Shown here piece by piece: positions 8,057 to 16,589 of a DNA stretch of 64,000 bases (the stretch's first letter is position 1; the number at the start of each line of letters is the position of its first letter). A program made the position numbers and the translations under genes. Source of the DNA: Actinopolymorpha rutila (lineage in GTDB: Bacteria; Actinomycetota; Actinomycetes; Propionibacteriales; Actinopolymorphaceae). Where the stretch lies: the NCBI RefSeq assembly GCF_013407855.1, contig NZ_JACBZH010000001.1, forward strand, positions 3,844,001-3,908,000, written 5' to 3'. Under the pieces are notes generated by a model, which saw nothing but the letters and a program-made list of their open reading frames with translations, did no database searches and was not told the origin of the DNA.

Positions 8057-10019
8057 GTCCGGCCCTCCGTTCCGGAAGTGCGGCCAGTGTCCGTCCCGAC
8101 TTGGCCAGCTCCCAGCGGGCCGCCTCGGTGACGTGCCGGGTGGTGATCGGCGAGCTCTCCTCGGCGGCGAGGTAGGCGGCGGTGAGGGCGGCCGCGGCGA
8201 TCCCGCCGCCGGGCAGGTCGATCGCGGCCAGCCGGGCGGGGTCGATCCCGTCGGTCGGTGCCGCGTCCGGGAAGGCCCGCCGCCACAGCGCGGCCCGCAG
8301 CTCGGCGTCGGGATAGGGGAAGGCGACGACGGTGTGCACCCGGCGCAGGAATGCCGGGTCCAGGACGGAGCGGGCGTTGGTGGTGAGAACGGCCAGCCCA
8401 CGGAAGGCTTCCATCCGCTGCAGCAGGTAGCCGACCTCGAGGTTGGCGTACCGGTCGTGGCTGTCGCGTACCTCCGACCGCTTGCCGAACAGCGCGTCGG
8501 CCTCGTCGAAGAGCAGCACCGCCCCGCCGCCCTCGGCCGCGTCGAACAGCGCCGCCAGGTGCTTCTCCGACTCACCGATGTACTTGCTCACCACCTGGCT
8601 GAGGTCGACGTGCACGAGGTCGAGGCCGAGGTCGCCGGCGATCACCTCCGCCGCCAGCGTCTTGCCGGTGCCACTGGGGCCGCTGAACAACGCGGTCGTG
8701 CCCAGCCCGCGGTCGCCGCGGTCGGCGAAGCCCCAGTCCCCGAGCACCCGGTGCCGCTGCCGGACGGCGGCGCAGAGCGCGCCCAGCTGACGGCGTGGCA
8801 GGGCCGGCAGTACGAGGTCGTCCCAGGTGGCGACGGCGCTGCGGACCTGGGCGAGTCGTCCGTACGCCGTCCGTCCGGCTCGCCGGCAAGCCGACCACAA
8901 CGGCTCCCCGCCGGCCACCTCCGCCGCCACGCGCGGCAGCGCGTCCCAGTCCAGGTCGAACACACCGGCGACGCGGGCCACCTCGGCGGGGTCGGCGGCA
9001 CTGCCCGCGCCTGCCTGGTCCAGGGCGCCGGCCAGTGCCGCGGTCCGCTCTGCCGCCGTCAGCCGGGGCAGGCGGACCGGGGTTCCGGTGAGGTCGGACG
9101 CCTCCACCTGGCCGACCACCACGACCGGCCCCACCAGCCGCGACAGCTGGTCGAGGAGGACCCGGGCCTCGGCCCCGCCGAGCCCGTCGACGTCGACCGC
9201 CCACCCGTAGCCGGCGAGGAGCGTCTCACGGTCCATCCGGCGCAGGAGCTCGGCCCGGTCGCCGCCCGCGCCCATCAGGTCGGCGCCGCTCAGGCGGAGC
9301 AGCGGCCTGTGCGCCGACGTGGCGGCGAGCCCGGCCACGGCCCAGGCGGTCCCCGGCTGCGGGCCGGTGAGCAGCGCGACGGTCCCGGCCCGCCAGGCCG
9401 TCACCACCTCGAGCGCCGCGGCGGTGAGCGTCGGCGGCAACTCGTGGACAGGCGGGACAGGCCGGGCCAGCCCAGCCACAGTGGCGTCCGGTTCGCCGGC
9501 GCCGACGATCTCGTGCAGCACACGTTCGTCCACCATCAGTGGGCTCGCGGTGGGCGACATGGGGTCGAGCAGCCGGACCAGACCCCAGCGCCGCAGCGGC
9601 GCCAACGGAGTGAGGGCGCTCCAGTGTGCGCCGGGCAGTACGGCCAGCGCCGCGCCGAAGCTCAGCCGCGGCGCCCCGGTGTGCGCCAGCAGTTCGTCCG
9701 CGGTGGCGGCCACCAGCTCCGGTCCGGCCGCCAGCACGAGAACCGCCCGCTCGAACTCGGTGAGACCGCAGGCCGCCGCCAGCCGGTCCAGGCGGGAGGG
9801 GACCGTCGCACGGAACGACGTCGCGGTGCCGGAGTCGGCGTCGCTGTCGCCACCGTTGCCATCGCCGTCACCGCGGACGAGGGATCGCAGTCCGGCCAGC
9901 TCGGCGGCCAGCCGGTCCCGATCGGACCAGAGCGGTCCCGGCCCGGCCCGGTCCGCGCCGCCTCGGCACACCAGGCCGAGCGGTGCCGTCGGGCCGGACC
10001 CCGGGCGCGGCGCGCTCAC
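8049..10019 (-). CDS. eCIS AAA+ ATPase (Pvc15/Afp15-like)
   Basis: A 656-residue protein. GTG at 10019 overlaps the DUF4255 stop in a GTGA junction, so the open frame extending further upstream is only the antisense/other-frame continuation. The N-terminal ~400 residues carry a degenerate ATPase-like region (LLTGPQPGTAW around 215). The C-terminal AAA+ module has Walker A GPSGTGKT (~447), a YIGESEK motif, Walker B LLFDEADALFGKRSEV (~503), sensor-1 LTTNA and an FLRR arginine-finger region. A classical AAA+ ATPase is a conserved member of eCIS loci next to the DUF4255 gene; its exact function is debated (assembly or remodelling). Cytoplasmic. Confidence 0.88.
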   Translation of the reverse strand: MSAPRPGSGPTAPLGLVCRGGADRAGPGPLWSDRDRLAAELAGLRSLVRGDGDGNGGDSDADSGTATSFRATVPSRLDRLAAACGLTEFERAVLVLAAGPELVAATADELLAHTGAPRLSFGAALAVLPGAHWSALTPLAPLRRWGLVRLLDPMSPTASPLMVDERVLHEIVGAGEPDATVAGLARPVPPVHELPPTLTAAALEVVTAWRAGTVALLTGPQPGTAWAVAGLAATSAHRPLLRLSGADLMGAGGDRAELLRRMDRETLLAGYGWAVDVDGLGGAEARVLLDQLSRLVGPVVVVGQVEASDLTGTPVRLPRLTAAERTAALAGALDQAGAGSAADPAEVARVAGVFDLDWDALPRVAAEVAGGEPLWSACRRAGRTAYGRLAQVRSAVATWDDLVLPALPRRQLGALCAAVRQRHRVLGDWGFADRGDRGLGTTALFSGPSGTGKTLAAEVIAGDLGLDLVHVDLSQVVSKYIGESEKHLAALFDAAEGGGAVLLFDEADALFGKRSEVRDSHDRYANLEVGYLLQRMEAFRGLAVLTTNARSVLDPAFLRRVHTVVAFPYPDAELRAALWRRAFPDAAPTDGIDPARLAAIDLPGGGIAAAALTAAYLAAEESSPITTRHVTEAARWELAKSGRTLAALPERRAGHA

Positions 10020-11278
10020 CGCGAGACCGCCGGAGCGCCGTACGTCTCCCCCACCAGGCTGGGCACGCTCTCCGCTCCGGCGACCTCGATTCGGATTAGC
10101 CAGCGGCCGGCGCCGACTGCACCGGCCGGCAGTTCGACGACGTCGCGGGGCGGCGTGCCCGGAGCGGCCGGCGGCACGTCGTACGACAGCCATGCGGGCG
10201 CTCCGGAGCTCCCGCCGGACAGCCGGTTCAGGCTCACGGTCGCCGGCTGACCGGGCCGGATGGCCGGGACGACGCGCAGCCGCAGCACCCCGCCGGGGCC
10301 GTCGGGATCGATGCTCACCCTCGGCCGGACGAGCACGGGCAGGGCAGCGGAGCGAGCCACGACCCGGGACGGCGCGCCACCGGCGCCGGGCGGTTTCCGG
10401 TGCAGTACACGGACCAACTGGGCGCCGACACCTACCCCGTCCGGCACCTCGACCACGACCCGGTCGGGCGCCACCGACGCGGGCACCACCTCCGCCGCGC
10501 CGAGCTCGACCAACGTACGGGCGCCCGCCGCCTCGCCGCGCAGGCCGGACCCGGTGAGCAGCAGGCGGGAGCCGACGCACAGCGGGACCGTCGCGTCCTC
10601 CGGATCCACGGCGACCAACCGCGGCGGGGCCAGCGGGCCGACGCCGACGTACCGGGCCCGAACCGGCAGGGCCGTTCTGGCGGACACCTGCGCCTCCAGC
10701 ACCACCATGGTGGCGGTGTAGGTGAGCGAGGGCAGGTACGCCGTCCCGAAGATGCCCCACACCTTGGACAGCTCCTCCAGGGTCAGGCTGGCCGGCGCGA
10801 ACTTCACCAGGTCCGGCTGCTCGGCCAGGTCGACGTGGTCCAGGAAGTCCAGGCCGTCCTGGTCGCGGTAGGCCGCGAGTGCCGCCTCGATGACCGGCCG
10901 GGTCAGCGACGGGGTCACGGCCAACCCCAGCACGGCCCGGGCCAGCAGGCGCTGGTCGTCGAGGGCTGCGTCCTGGCCGTAGCCGGTGATCAGGTAGTGC
11001 AGGTCCAGCGCCGCGGCCGGCCGCGCGGCCAGGCTGCCGTCCGGGCGCCGGGTGGGCAGGTCGTTGAGAGCACCCGAGTGGTTCGGGGTGATCCGGTAAC
11101 AGAACACGTTGAGGCCGGCCGGCGGGTCGTCGCCGGTGAGCAGTTTGGCCAGCGCCTGTGGCCGCAGCGTGGTCACGGTGGCGCCGCTCACCGCACCGGG
11201 TTCGGCACCGGTCAGGCTGCGCTCCAGGATCCAGCGCAACCCCGTCGTCGCGGCGGCCACCGCCAGACTGTTGCTCAT
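10016..11278 (-). CDS. DUF4255 protein, tail-terminator/cap (Pvc16/Afp16-like)
   Basis: A 420-residue protein. The N-terminal ~190 residues match DUF4255: an initial ATTGLRWILE helix, NVFCYRITPN, LDLHYLITGYG, then a helix ending in VTPSLTRPVIEAAL and the KFAPASLTLEELSKVWG / YLPSLTYTATMVVLEA segments. This domain caps the tube/sheath in contractile injection systems. The C-terminal half is beta-rich and probably Ig/IPT-like (VDPEDATVPLCVGSRLLLTGSGL), an extension seen in longer family members. The start overlaps the linker-protein stop as ATGA at 11275-11278, and the end overlaps the ATPase start, giving tight translational coupling. Confidence 0.88.
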   Translation of the reverse strand: MSNSLAVAAATTGLRWILERSLTGAEPGAVSGATVTTLRPQALAKLLTGDDPPAGLNVFCYRITPNHSGALNDLPTRRPDGSLAARPAAALDLHYLITGYGQDAALDDQRLLARAVLGLAVTPSLTRPVIEAALAAYRDQDGLDFLDHVDLAEQPDLVKFAPASLTLEELSKVWGIFGTAYLPSLTYTATMVVLEAQVSARTALPVRARYVGVGPLAPPRLVAVDPEDATVPLCVGSRLLLTGSGLRGEAAGARTLVELGAAEVVPASVAPDRVVVEVPDGVGVGAQLVRVLHRKPPGAGGAPSRVVARSAALPVLVRPRVSIDPDGPGGVLRLRVVPAIRPGQPATVSLNRLSGGSSGAPAWLSYDVPPAAPGTPPRDVVELPAGAVGAGRWLIRIEVAGAESVPSLVGETYGAPAVSR

Positions 11279-12348
11279 CGCCTGCCCTCCCGTCGACGGG
11301 CCCGGTACGCCGCGTGGTCGACGGCCGGCAGCGCCGGACCGGGCTCCGGCTTCGCGGCGGGGGTGGGCGGGACGATCTCGACCCGGTCGATGCGGACCTC
11401 GACGACCTCTCCCCGGCGGGCGGCGGTGGCACCGCGGTGGCCCGCCGGGCCACCCACCCGTACCCGGGCCCGGTCCGCCCCTTCCAGGGCCACCTGACCC
11501 GGGCCGGAATCGGACCAGCCGACCGGCGTACCCGGCGGCACCAGGCCGCGCTCGACCAGGGCCGGGAGGACGTACGCCGGCAGCAAGTCGGTCGGCAGGT
11601 CGGCAGGCAAGGCGTCGGCAGGCAGTGGGTCGGTGGAACCTTCCACCTCAACCGCCTCGCCTGGTCCGCGCCCGGTCGGCACCGCCGGAGCGGGGCCGGG
11701 TCGCGGCGGTCCGTCGCGGTCCGGGGCGACCGGCGACGGGGCGCTCGGCAGCGGCCTGTCGAGCTCCTGACGCCGACCGGAGCCGGGGCCAGGAGCCGGT
11801 TGCCGCACCTCGGCGATCCCGGGAGTGTGCGGAGCGACCGCGTGGTTCGGCCGGCTCACGGATGCGGCGACAGGGGACGCGGCCACAGGAGACGCGGCGA
11901 CAGAGGCCGCGGAGCCCGCCGCCGGCGGTCCTTCCCCGTGGTCGTACGAACGTCGTCCCGGACCGGTGGCTGTGAACTGTGGCGACGAGTGCGACGGGCG
12001 CGTCAGGTGCGGCGCCCGTGGCGGCTGCTCCTGCACGGCCGATACCAGCGCCTCGGCAGGCGGGGTCACCGGCCGGTTCACGTCCCCTCCCGGAGCGGAC
12101 CTGCGGACGACCTCGGCCGTGAACGCGCCGGCCTCCGGCCGGCCCGCCGGTCCGTGGAGGTGGTCGTGGAGGCGGTCACCGGGAGGCTCGGGGGCGTCGG
12201 CCCAGCTGGACTCCTCGACCGGATCGGCCCGCCAGGGAGCGGAGCTCGCCGTGATGCCGCGCGGCTCGAACCTGGACCCGAGCCGCGGCCGAAGCCCCGC
12301 CTCGGTCCCGCCGGCCCGCGCTCCCATCCGGGCGAAGAAGCCGGTCAC
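11275..12348 (-). CDS. eCIS-associated low-complexity linker protein, function unknown
   Basis: A 357-residue Ala/Pro/Arg-rich protein without a recognised enzyme fold. ATG at 12348 overlaps the chaperone stop as ATGA. The N-terminal two thirds is low-complexity and probably disordered, with a short AASPVAASPVAAS repeat coded by three 15-bp DNA units (11861-11905) and an LPADALPADLPTDLLPAYV stretch. Only the C-terminus looks folded, with an EVVEVRIDRVEIVPP strand of the 'V.V.I.RIEV' type found in small genes beside DUF4255 in eCIS loci. It may bridge cap and tube or serve as an assembly factor. The function is not known. Confidence 0.6.
   Translation of the reverse strand: MTGFFARMGARAGGTEAGLRPRLGSRFEPRGITASSAPWRADPVEESSWADAPEPPGDRLHDHLHGPAGRPEAGAFTAEVVRRSAPGGDVNRPVTPPAEALVSAVQEQPPRAPHLTRPSHSSPQFTATGPGRRSYDHGEGPPAAGSAASVAASPVAASPVAASVSRPNHAVAPHTPGIAEVRQPAPGPGSGRRQELDRPLPSAPSPVAPDRDGPPRPGPAPAVPTGRGPGEAVEVEGSTDPLPADALPADLPTDLLPAYVLPALVERGLVPPGTPVGWSDSGPGQVALEGADRARVRVGGPAGHRGATAARRGEVVEVRIDRVEIVPPTPAAKPEPGPALPAVDHAAYRARRREGRR
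11861..11905. repeat. Three tandem 15-bp repeats inside the eCIS linker gene
   Basis: Three near-identical 15-base units (GAYGCGGCSACAGRG pattern) lie head to tail in the coding sequence and encode the Ala-Ser/Pro-Val repeat of the linker protein. The period is a multiple of three, so unit gain or loss keeps the frame. Confidence 0.7.
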
Positions 12349-13064
12349 GAAACGACCAGCTCTCGCTGTGCCAGCTCGAGATAGACCGCCCGCCGGGCCG
12401 GGGTGAGCGCGAGCACTTCCGCCTCGGTCCAGCCGTACGCCCGGGCGAGCGTCGCCACCTCGGCCAGCCGGTCACCGGCCCAACGATCCAGCCGTGACCA
12501 GCCGAGGGCGGCGACGTCGAGCCCACCGCGCACCGGCGCGCCGCAGGCCGGGCACCGCGCGGAAACGACGACGCCGGCCGGCCCGGCCAGTCGTTCCGAC
12601 GCCACGTCGAGCAGGTCCAGATCGCCGGCCGGCAGATCGGCCGCCGCCACTGCCGTACCGTCGGTGCGGCGAACGGTCCGGGCAAGCAGCGTCGCCGCCG
12701 GGTCCGGCGCGGCGGCCGCGGCGACCAGGTCCCTGGTGGTGAGAGCGCGCAGTTCGTACTCCCGCGACCCGGAGACCACGCACGTAACCTCCGACGTCCC
12801 GGCCCCGGCGAACACGGCCAGGTCGAGGTCGACCTCGAGCGCCTTCCCACAGCTCGTGCAGTCCATGACCATCTCCGCTCGGTCGCCGAACACGGACCGA
12901 TACAGGTCGAGCAGGGCGGCGTCGCGCTGTGCCAACGGCGCGTCCAGCGCGTTGACGACCAGTCCGAGCCGGTCCACCAGCATCGCGCCCCGCCGCTGTC
13001 CCGACACCGCGGCCGCCGCTTCCCAGGCGTCCAGCAGGACGGCCGCGGTCAGGTTCCCGGCCAT
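12345..13064 (-). CDS. T4-type baseplate hub assembly chaperone with zinc knuckles
   Basis: A 239-residue protein starting at ATG 13064, 8 bp after the tube stop. It resembles the T4 baseplate hub assembly/T4_baseplate chaperone family: an N-terminal helix LLDAWEAAAAVSGQRRGAMLV, a Cys pair CTSCGK (~70), the RALTTRDLVAAA helix, a second Cys pair CPACGA (~175), and a C-terminal VYLELAQRELV helix. The two CxxC pairs probably bind one zinc ion. In eCIS and T4-like tails such proteins sit just after the tube gene and assist tube or hub assembly without being part of the mature particle. Continuation of the frame beyond 13064 into the tube gene is a shadow. Confidence 0.72.
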   Translation of the reverse strand: MAGNLTAAVLLDAWEAAAAVSGQRRGAMLVDRLGLVVNALDAPLAQRDAALLDLYRSVFGDRAEMVMDCTSCGKALEVDLDLAVFAGAGTSEVTCVVSGSREYELRALTTRDLVAAAAAPDPAATLLARTVRRTDGTAVAAADLPAGDLDLLDVASERLAGPAGVVVSARCPACGAPVRGGLDVAALGWSRLDRWAGDRLAEVATLARAYGWTEAEVLALTPARRAVYLELAQRELVVS

Positions 13065-13072
13065 ACCGCGCC

Positions 13073-13594
13073 CTAGGGTTCGACGAACGACGGCTCGGTC
13101 GGCTCGACCACCGCGTAGTCGCGCTCCCAGCCCTCGTTCTCCAGCTTGATCGACTGGATGGCGACGGCGTTGGCGTTGGCGTCGAGGTCGGGCAGGGCCT
13201 GGAACTCCGAGACCCAGCAGCGGTACACCTTGTAGGCGAGCACGACCTGGCCGGCCTCGTTGTAGACCTCGAGGATGATGTCCTTGCGGAAGTCCTTGAG
13301 CGAGGTCTCCGCGCCCAGGCCGGAACCGAAGTTCCACACCTTGTTGGCCCACTGCTCGAAGTTGGCGTCGTGGGTGACGCCGTGCTCGAGGGAGATCGCC
13401 TCGTACTCCGTCCTCCCCGGCGACTTCCGGCTGCTGCTCGGGTCGCCGCCGCTGCGGTGCTTGACCACCTCGGTGGTCCGCTTGAGCGCGCCCACCTTGC
13501 TCACACCCGCCACGTAGCGGCCGTCCCACTTCACCCGGAACTTGAAGTTCTTGTACGGGTCGAACCGCGTCGCGTTCACGCTGAACTCGGCCAT
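13073..13594 (-). CDS. eCIS inner tube protein (T4 gp19-like)
   Basis: A 173-residue protein with the tail-tube fold signature: DPYKNFKFRVKWDGRYVAGVSKV, VVKHRSGGDPSSSRKSPGR (the family's 'yR.G.......K.PG...y..itL' segment), YEAISLEHGVTHD, and a C-terminal AIQSIKLENEGWERD. It matches Afp1/Pvc1 and T4 gp19 in length and layout and would form stacked hexameric rings inside the sheath. ATG at 13594 is chosen because it begins the conserved domain and lies 11 bp downstream of the sheath stop. Only one tube gene is visible; loci of this type usually have one or two. Confidence 0.92.
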   Translation of the reverse strand: MAEFSVNATRFDPYKNFKFRVKWDGRYVAGVSKVGALKRTTEVVKHRSGGDPSSSRKSPGRTEYEAISLEHGVTHDANFEQWANKVWNFGSGLGAETSLKDFRKDIILEVYNEAGQVVLAYKVYRCWVSEFQALPDLDANANAVAIQSIKLENEGWERDYAVVEPTEPSFVEP

Positions 13595-13605
13595 GATCTC
13601 GTCTC

Positions 13606-15153
13606 CTACCCGGCGGCTTCGGCGGTCTTCTGCTGGATGGCGATGACCACGAACTCCGCCGGCTTCAGGGGCGCGAAGCCGACCTGGACGTTCACGATCC
13701 CCCGGTCGATGTCGTACTGCGTGGTGGTCTCCGCGTCGCAGCGGACGAAGTACGCGTCGCGCGGCGTACTGCCCTGGAAGGCCCCCTGGCGGAACAGGTC
13801 CTGCATGAACGCCCCGAGCGAGGCCCGGATCTGTGACCAGAGCGGCTCGTCGTTCGGCTCGAAGACCGCCCACTGGGTGCCCCGGTAGAGGCTCTCCTCC
13901 AAGAAGAGCGCCAGGCGGCGCACCGGCACGTACTTGTAGTCGTCGGTCAGCACGTCGGCGCCGCGGAGCGTACGCGCGCCCCACACGACCGGCCCGATGA
14001 CCGGGAAGGAGCGCAGGCAGTTGACGCCGAGCGGGTTGAGCTGGCCGTTCTCGCCGTCGGTGAGGGACGACGCCAGGCCGGTGGCGCCGGTGATGCCGCC
14101 GTCGATACCGGCCGGGGCCTTCCACACACCGCGCCCGGCGTCGGTACGCGCCATCACCCCGCAGACAGCGCCCGACCCGGCGAACTCCGCGCTGTTGCCG
14201 CCGCGGAGCGGATCGGCGCGCCGGATCCGCGGGTAGTAGACCGCGGCGTTGCGAGTGCCCGGCCCGGTCAGCCCGACGCTGCCCGCCCACGACTTTGCGG
14301 CCGACAGACCCTGTCCGGCCGGCTGGTCGACCACGAGGAAGGCCCGGCGGTCGACGCAGTAGCCGAGCGCCTCGGCCCACAGCGCGTCGGGAACGTCGCC
14401 CTCCGGTGTGGGCGGAGGCAGGCAGAGCAGGTTGAACAGGTCGGCCTTCTCCAGGGCGTACAACCCGCGTTTGTCGGCGAGGAAGTGGTCGCCGGCCGCG
14501 TTGTCACCGAGGTAGTCCGCCAACTCCGGCGGGTCGCCGTCCGCGACCGAGGCCGTGGGGGTGACGGTGCCCTCGACCGGACGGGCGCCGCTGGGCACGC
14601 CGACGGCGCGGACGAAGCGCGAGCCCGCCAGCACGACGTCGACCCTGCGTGGGCCGTCCTTCACGGTGACGTTGACGAAGGTCTCGTCGGCAGCGGCCGA
14701 ACTCGCGTCGCCGCGAATCTCCACGGTGAACAGGTCGTCGGCGGTGATGCCCCCGCCCTGACCCGCGGCGACCTCGTCCCCTTCCGGGCCGGGGTGGTGA
14801 ACCGTGACCGACATGGTGTTCGCCCAGGCGCCGGGCCCGACGGCCGCCAGGGTGACGTCGCCGAGGTCGAACTCGGCGGTGCCGGCGCCGCAGCCGAGCC
14901 GGACGACAAGGGCGGTCGAGCCGCCGTTGAGGTAGAAGTCGCGGACCGCGTAACCCAGGCCGCTTCCTCGCCACAGGCCACCGAAAGTCCGCTCGAACTC
15001 GGCCCAGTTCGCCACCTGGACGGGCTCGTCGACCGGCCCGCGGGCCGCCCGGCCCACGAACGCGGTGATCGAGGTGGCCACCCCGGTGACCGCGCGACTC
15101 CCGCTGGGCACCTCGGTGATGTACACCCCGGGATGAGTGATGGTTACCGCCAT
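13606..15153 (-). CDS. eCIS contractile sheath protein
   Basis: A 515-residue tail sheath protein. The start (HPGVYITEVPSGSRAVTGVATSITAFVGRAARGP) is the classic sheath N-terminus that forms inter-subunit strands. WAEFERTFGG and AVRDFYLNGGSTALVVRL follow. The C-terminal part has the conserved GVNCLRSFPVIGPVVWGARTL, YVPVRRLALFLEESLYRGTQWAVFEPND and IVNVQVGFAPLKPAEFVVI segments. It would polymerise around the tube and drive injection. ATG at 15153 has an AAGGAGCG ribosome-binding site. It is the first gene of the seven-gene minus-strand operon; a repeat-rich promoter region lies immediately upstream. Confidence 0.95.
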   Translation of the reverse strand: MAVTITHPGVYITEVPSGSRAVTGVATSITAFVGRAARGPVDEPVQVANWAEFERTFGGLWRGSGLGYAVRDFYLNGGSTALVVRLGCGAGTAEFDLGDVTLAAVGPGAWANTMSVTVHHPGPEGDEVAAGQGGGITADDLFTVEIRGDASSAAADETFVNVTVKDGPRRVDVVLAGSRFVRAVGVPSGARPVEGTVTPTASVADGDPPELADYLGDNAAGDHFLADKRGLYALEKADLFNLLCLPPPTPEGDVPDALWAEALGYCVDRRAFLVVDQPAGQGLSAAKSWAGSVGLTGPGTRNAAVYYPRIRRADPLRGGNSAEFAGSGAVCGVMARTDAGRGVWKAPAGIDGGITGATGLASSLTDGENGQLNPLGVNCLRSFPVIGPVVWGARTLRGADVLTDDYKYVPVRRLALFLEESLYRGTQWAVFEPNDEPLWSQIRASLGAFMQDLFRQGAFQGSTPRDAYFVRCDAETTTQYDIDRGIVNVQVGFAPLKPAEFVVIAIQQKTAEAAG

Positions 15154-15180
15154 GCCCGCTCCTTCGACGTCAGCGGCCCC

Positions 15181-15261
15181 AGTTGCCGCCAGTTGCCGTC
15201 ATCTGCCGTCCTCACTGTCGGCAGTCCGCGTCATCGGTGCGTCACTCGGGCGTCACGCAGG
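15181..15261 (-). promoter_or_regulatory. Phased repeats upstream of the eCIS structural operon
   Basis: The 117 bp between nadE and the sheath gene is packed with short repeats. Read on the plus strand, three 10-bp units (AGTTGCCGCC, AGTTGCCGTC, ATCTGCCGTC) run from 15181 to 15210. CTGCCG at 15203 and CGGCAG at 15219-15224 form a 6-bp inverted repeat. CGTCA occurs at 15229, 15240 and 15251, i.e. every 11 bp. Ten- and eleven-base periods place sites on one helix face, as in multimeric regulator sites. The inverted repeat could also end nadE transcription. The regulator is unknown. Confidence 0.45.
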
Positions 15262-15270
15262 AGTGGGCTG

Positions 15271-16131
15271 TCAGGGCCTGGGGTCGGCGCGCCACCAGTC
15301 GTCGAGCGGGGTGACCGGGACGGTCCGCTTGTGCCGGGTGGCGAGGTAGGTCGACTCCACCTTTGCCGACACCTCCGACGTGACGTCGACGCCTTCCAGG
15401 TAGTCGTCGATCTGGGCGTACGTCAGACCGAGCGCCACCTCGTCGGGCAGTGCCGGACGGTCGTCCTCCAGGTCGGCGGTCGGCACCTTCTTCCACACAC
15501 TCGCCGGCGCGCCCAGCTCCTGCAGCAGCGCGGCACCCTGACGCTTGGTCAGGCCCGTCAGCGGGGTGAGGTCGACTCCGCCGTCTCCGTACTTGGTGAA
15601 GAAGCCGGTGACCGCCTCGGCCGCGTGGTCGGTGCCCACGACGAGCAGGTTCAGCTGCCCGGCGACGGAGTACTGGATCACCATGCGCTCGCGGGCCTTG
15701 ATGTTGCCGCGAACGAAGTCCCGCAGGCCGGGTTCGGTGCCCAGGAGTTCGCGCAGGCCCGTCGCCGACTCGGCGGCGACGGCATCCGCGCCGGGCTTGA
15801 CGTTCACGGTGATCGAACGGTCCGGTTGAACGAACTTCAGTGCGACCTGCGCGTCGTCCTCGTCGGCCTGCACGCCGTACGGCAGCCGCACCGCGACGAA
15901 GGTGGCGTCGCGCCCCTCGGCCCGCAGTTCCTCGCAGGCCAGCTGGCACAGTCTGCCGGCAAGGCTGCTGTCCTGGCCCCCGCTGATCCCCAGCACGTAT
16001 CCCCGTGCCGGAACCGACCGCAGGTAGTCCTTGAGGAAGTCGATCCGTTGCCGGATCTCGACCTTGGGGGTGATGGTCGCCCTGACGCCGAGCTCGGCGC
16101 GGATCTGATCACGTAGATTCGCCACCGGCAT
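15271..16131 (-). CDS. nadE: NAD(+) synthetase, ammonia-dependent
   Basis: A 286-residue cytoplasmic enzyme that converts nicotinic acid adenine dinucleotide, ATP and ammonia into NAD. It has the N-type ATP pyrophosphatase loop SGGQDSS (~residue 50), [45 protein letters not shown], the [12 protein letters not shown] segment and a C-terminal KRTVP motif, all standard for bacterial NadE of ~275 residues without a glutaminase domain. It lies on the same strand 117 bp upstream of the eCIS sheath gene; a functional link is not evident, and it more likely marks the edge of the eCIS locus. Confidence 0.95.
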   Translation of the reverse strand: MPVANLRDQIRAELGVRATITPKVEIRQRIDFLKDYLRSVPARGYVLGISGGQDSSLAGRLCQLACEELRAEGRDATFVAVRLPYGVQADEDDAQVALKFVQPDRSITVNVKPGADAVAAESATGLRELLGTEPGLRDFVRGNIKARERMVIQYSVAGQLNLLVVGTDHAAEAVTGFFTKYGDGGVDLTPLTGLTKRQGAALLQELGAPASVWKKVPTADLEDDRPALPDEVALGLTYAQIDDYLEGVDVTSEVSAKVESTYLATRHKRTVPVTPLDDWWRADPRP

Positions 16132-16168
16132 AAGGTACCGGCCATCGCGCGAACGGCTTCGCAGTGCG

Positions 16169-16426
16169 TCATAGACCGGGATGCCACGCGGGGTCGTAGT
16201 CGGGATGCTGCGAGTACAGCGCCGCGAACCGCTTCACCACGTCGAGCAGTACGTCGGAGTCGACACCGCTCGCTGTTCGGTACAGCCAGACCAGTCGCCG
16301 CCGGACGGTGCAGACCTCCAGGGCATGGTCGAGCTGAACGTCGCAGTGGTCACGGCGATACCCGACGTGGGCGACCGTCTCGTCCGAGTCGAGCCGGTTC
16401 AGCAGGAATTCGTCAACCTTCGGCAT
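16169..16426 (-). CDS. DUF6221 family protein
   Basis: A small protein of 85 residues, [16 protein letters not shown] at the start and [12 protein letters not shown] at the end. The C-terminal pattern, ending in '[13 protein letters not shown]', is the hallmark of DUF6221, a family common in actinomycete chromosomes, phages and plasmids and of unknown function. No cysteine pair, signal peptide or membrane segment is visible. It sits alone between nadE and the sugar operon, 37 bp upstream of nadE, and could be co-transcribed with it. Confidence 0.7.
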   Translation of the reverse strand: MPKVDEFLLNRLDSDETVAHVGYRRDHCDVQLDHALEVCTVRRRLVWLYRTASGVDSDVLLDVVKRFAALYSQHPDYDPAWHPGL

Positions 16427-16521
16427 TCCGGCACGTTACGCGACCCGTCAGGTGGCGCCACCGCACCGAAGTCCCGGTCCGAGGAGTCTTTGGTCCCGCG
16501 CCGCGCGTTCGATCGGCCAAC

Positions 16522-16566
16522 GTCGGGGGCGCCCGCCAGCGGCTTTCCGCTCACGAGCGCCCCGAC
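16522..16566 (-). terminator. Nested hairpin downstream of the ROK-TIM-Idh operon
   Basis: GTCGGGGGCGC (16522-16532) pairs with GCGCCCCGAC (16557-16566) with one bulged G, and an inner AGCGG/CCGCT hairpin (16538-16551, loop CTTT) lies between the arms. It begins 24 bp after the oxidoreductase stop at 16590. There is no T-tract, as is usual for high-GC actinomycete terminators. A regulatory cruciform is the alternative. Confidence 0.5.
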
Positions 16567-16589
16567 ATCCAGGTCTGCTTACCGAAGGG

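Noticed and set aside
3068..8131. Very long plus-strand open frame (1687 codons)
   Set aside because: It crosses the DUF4157 toxin, SUKH and the opposite-strand lysozyme-like gene out of frame, is Arg/Pro/Gly-rich without domains, and is a high-GC third-position artefact.
7884..10250. Long plus-strand frame opposite the AAA+ and DUF4157 genes
   Set aside because: Antisense to clearly conserved proteins; composition is low-complexity and no start signal is seen.
11580..11905. CRISPR-like short repeats
   Set aside because: They are in-frame 15-bp (and shorter) coding repeats without spacers.
1..15153. Prophage or type VI secretion system
   Set aside because: No capsid, terminase, integrase, lysis, TssJLM or ClpV gene is present; the DUF4255, AAA+ and DUF4157 combination fits an eCIS.
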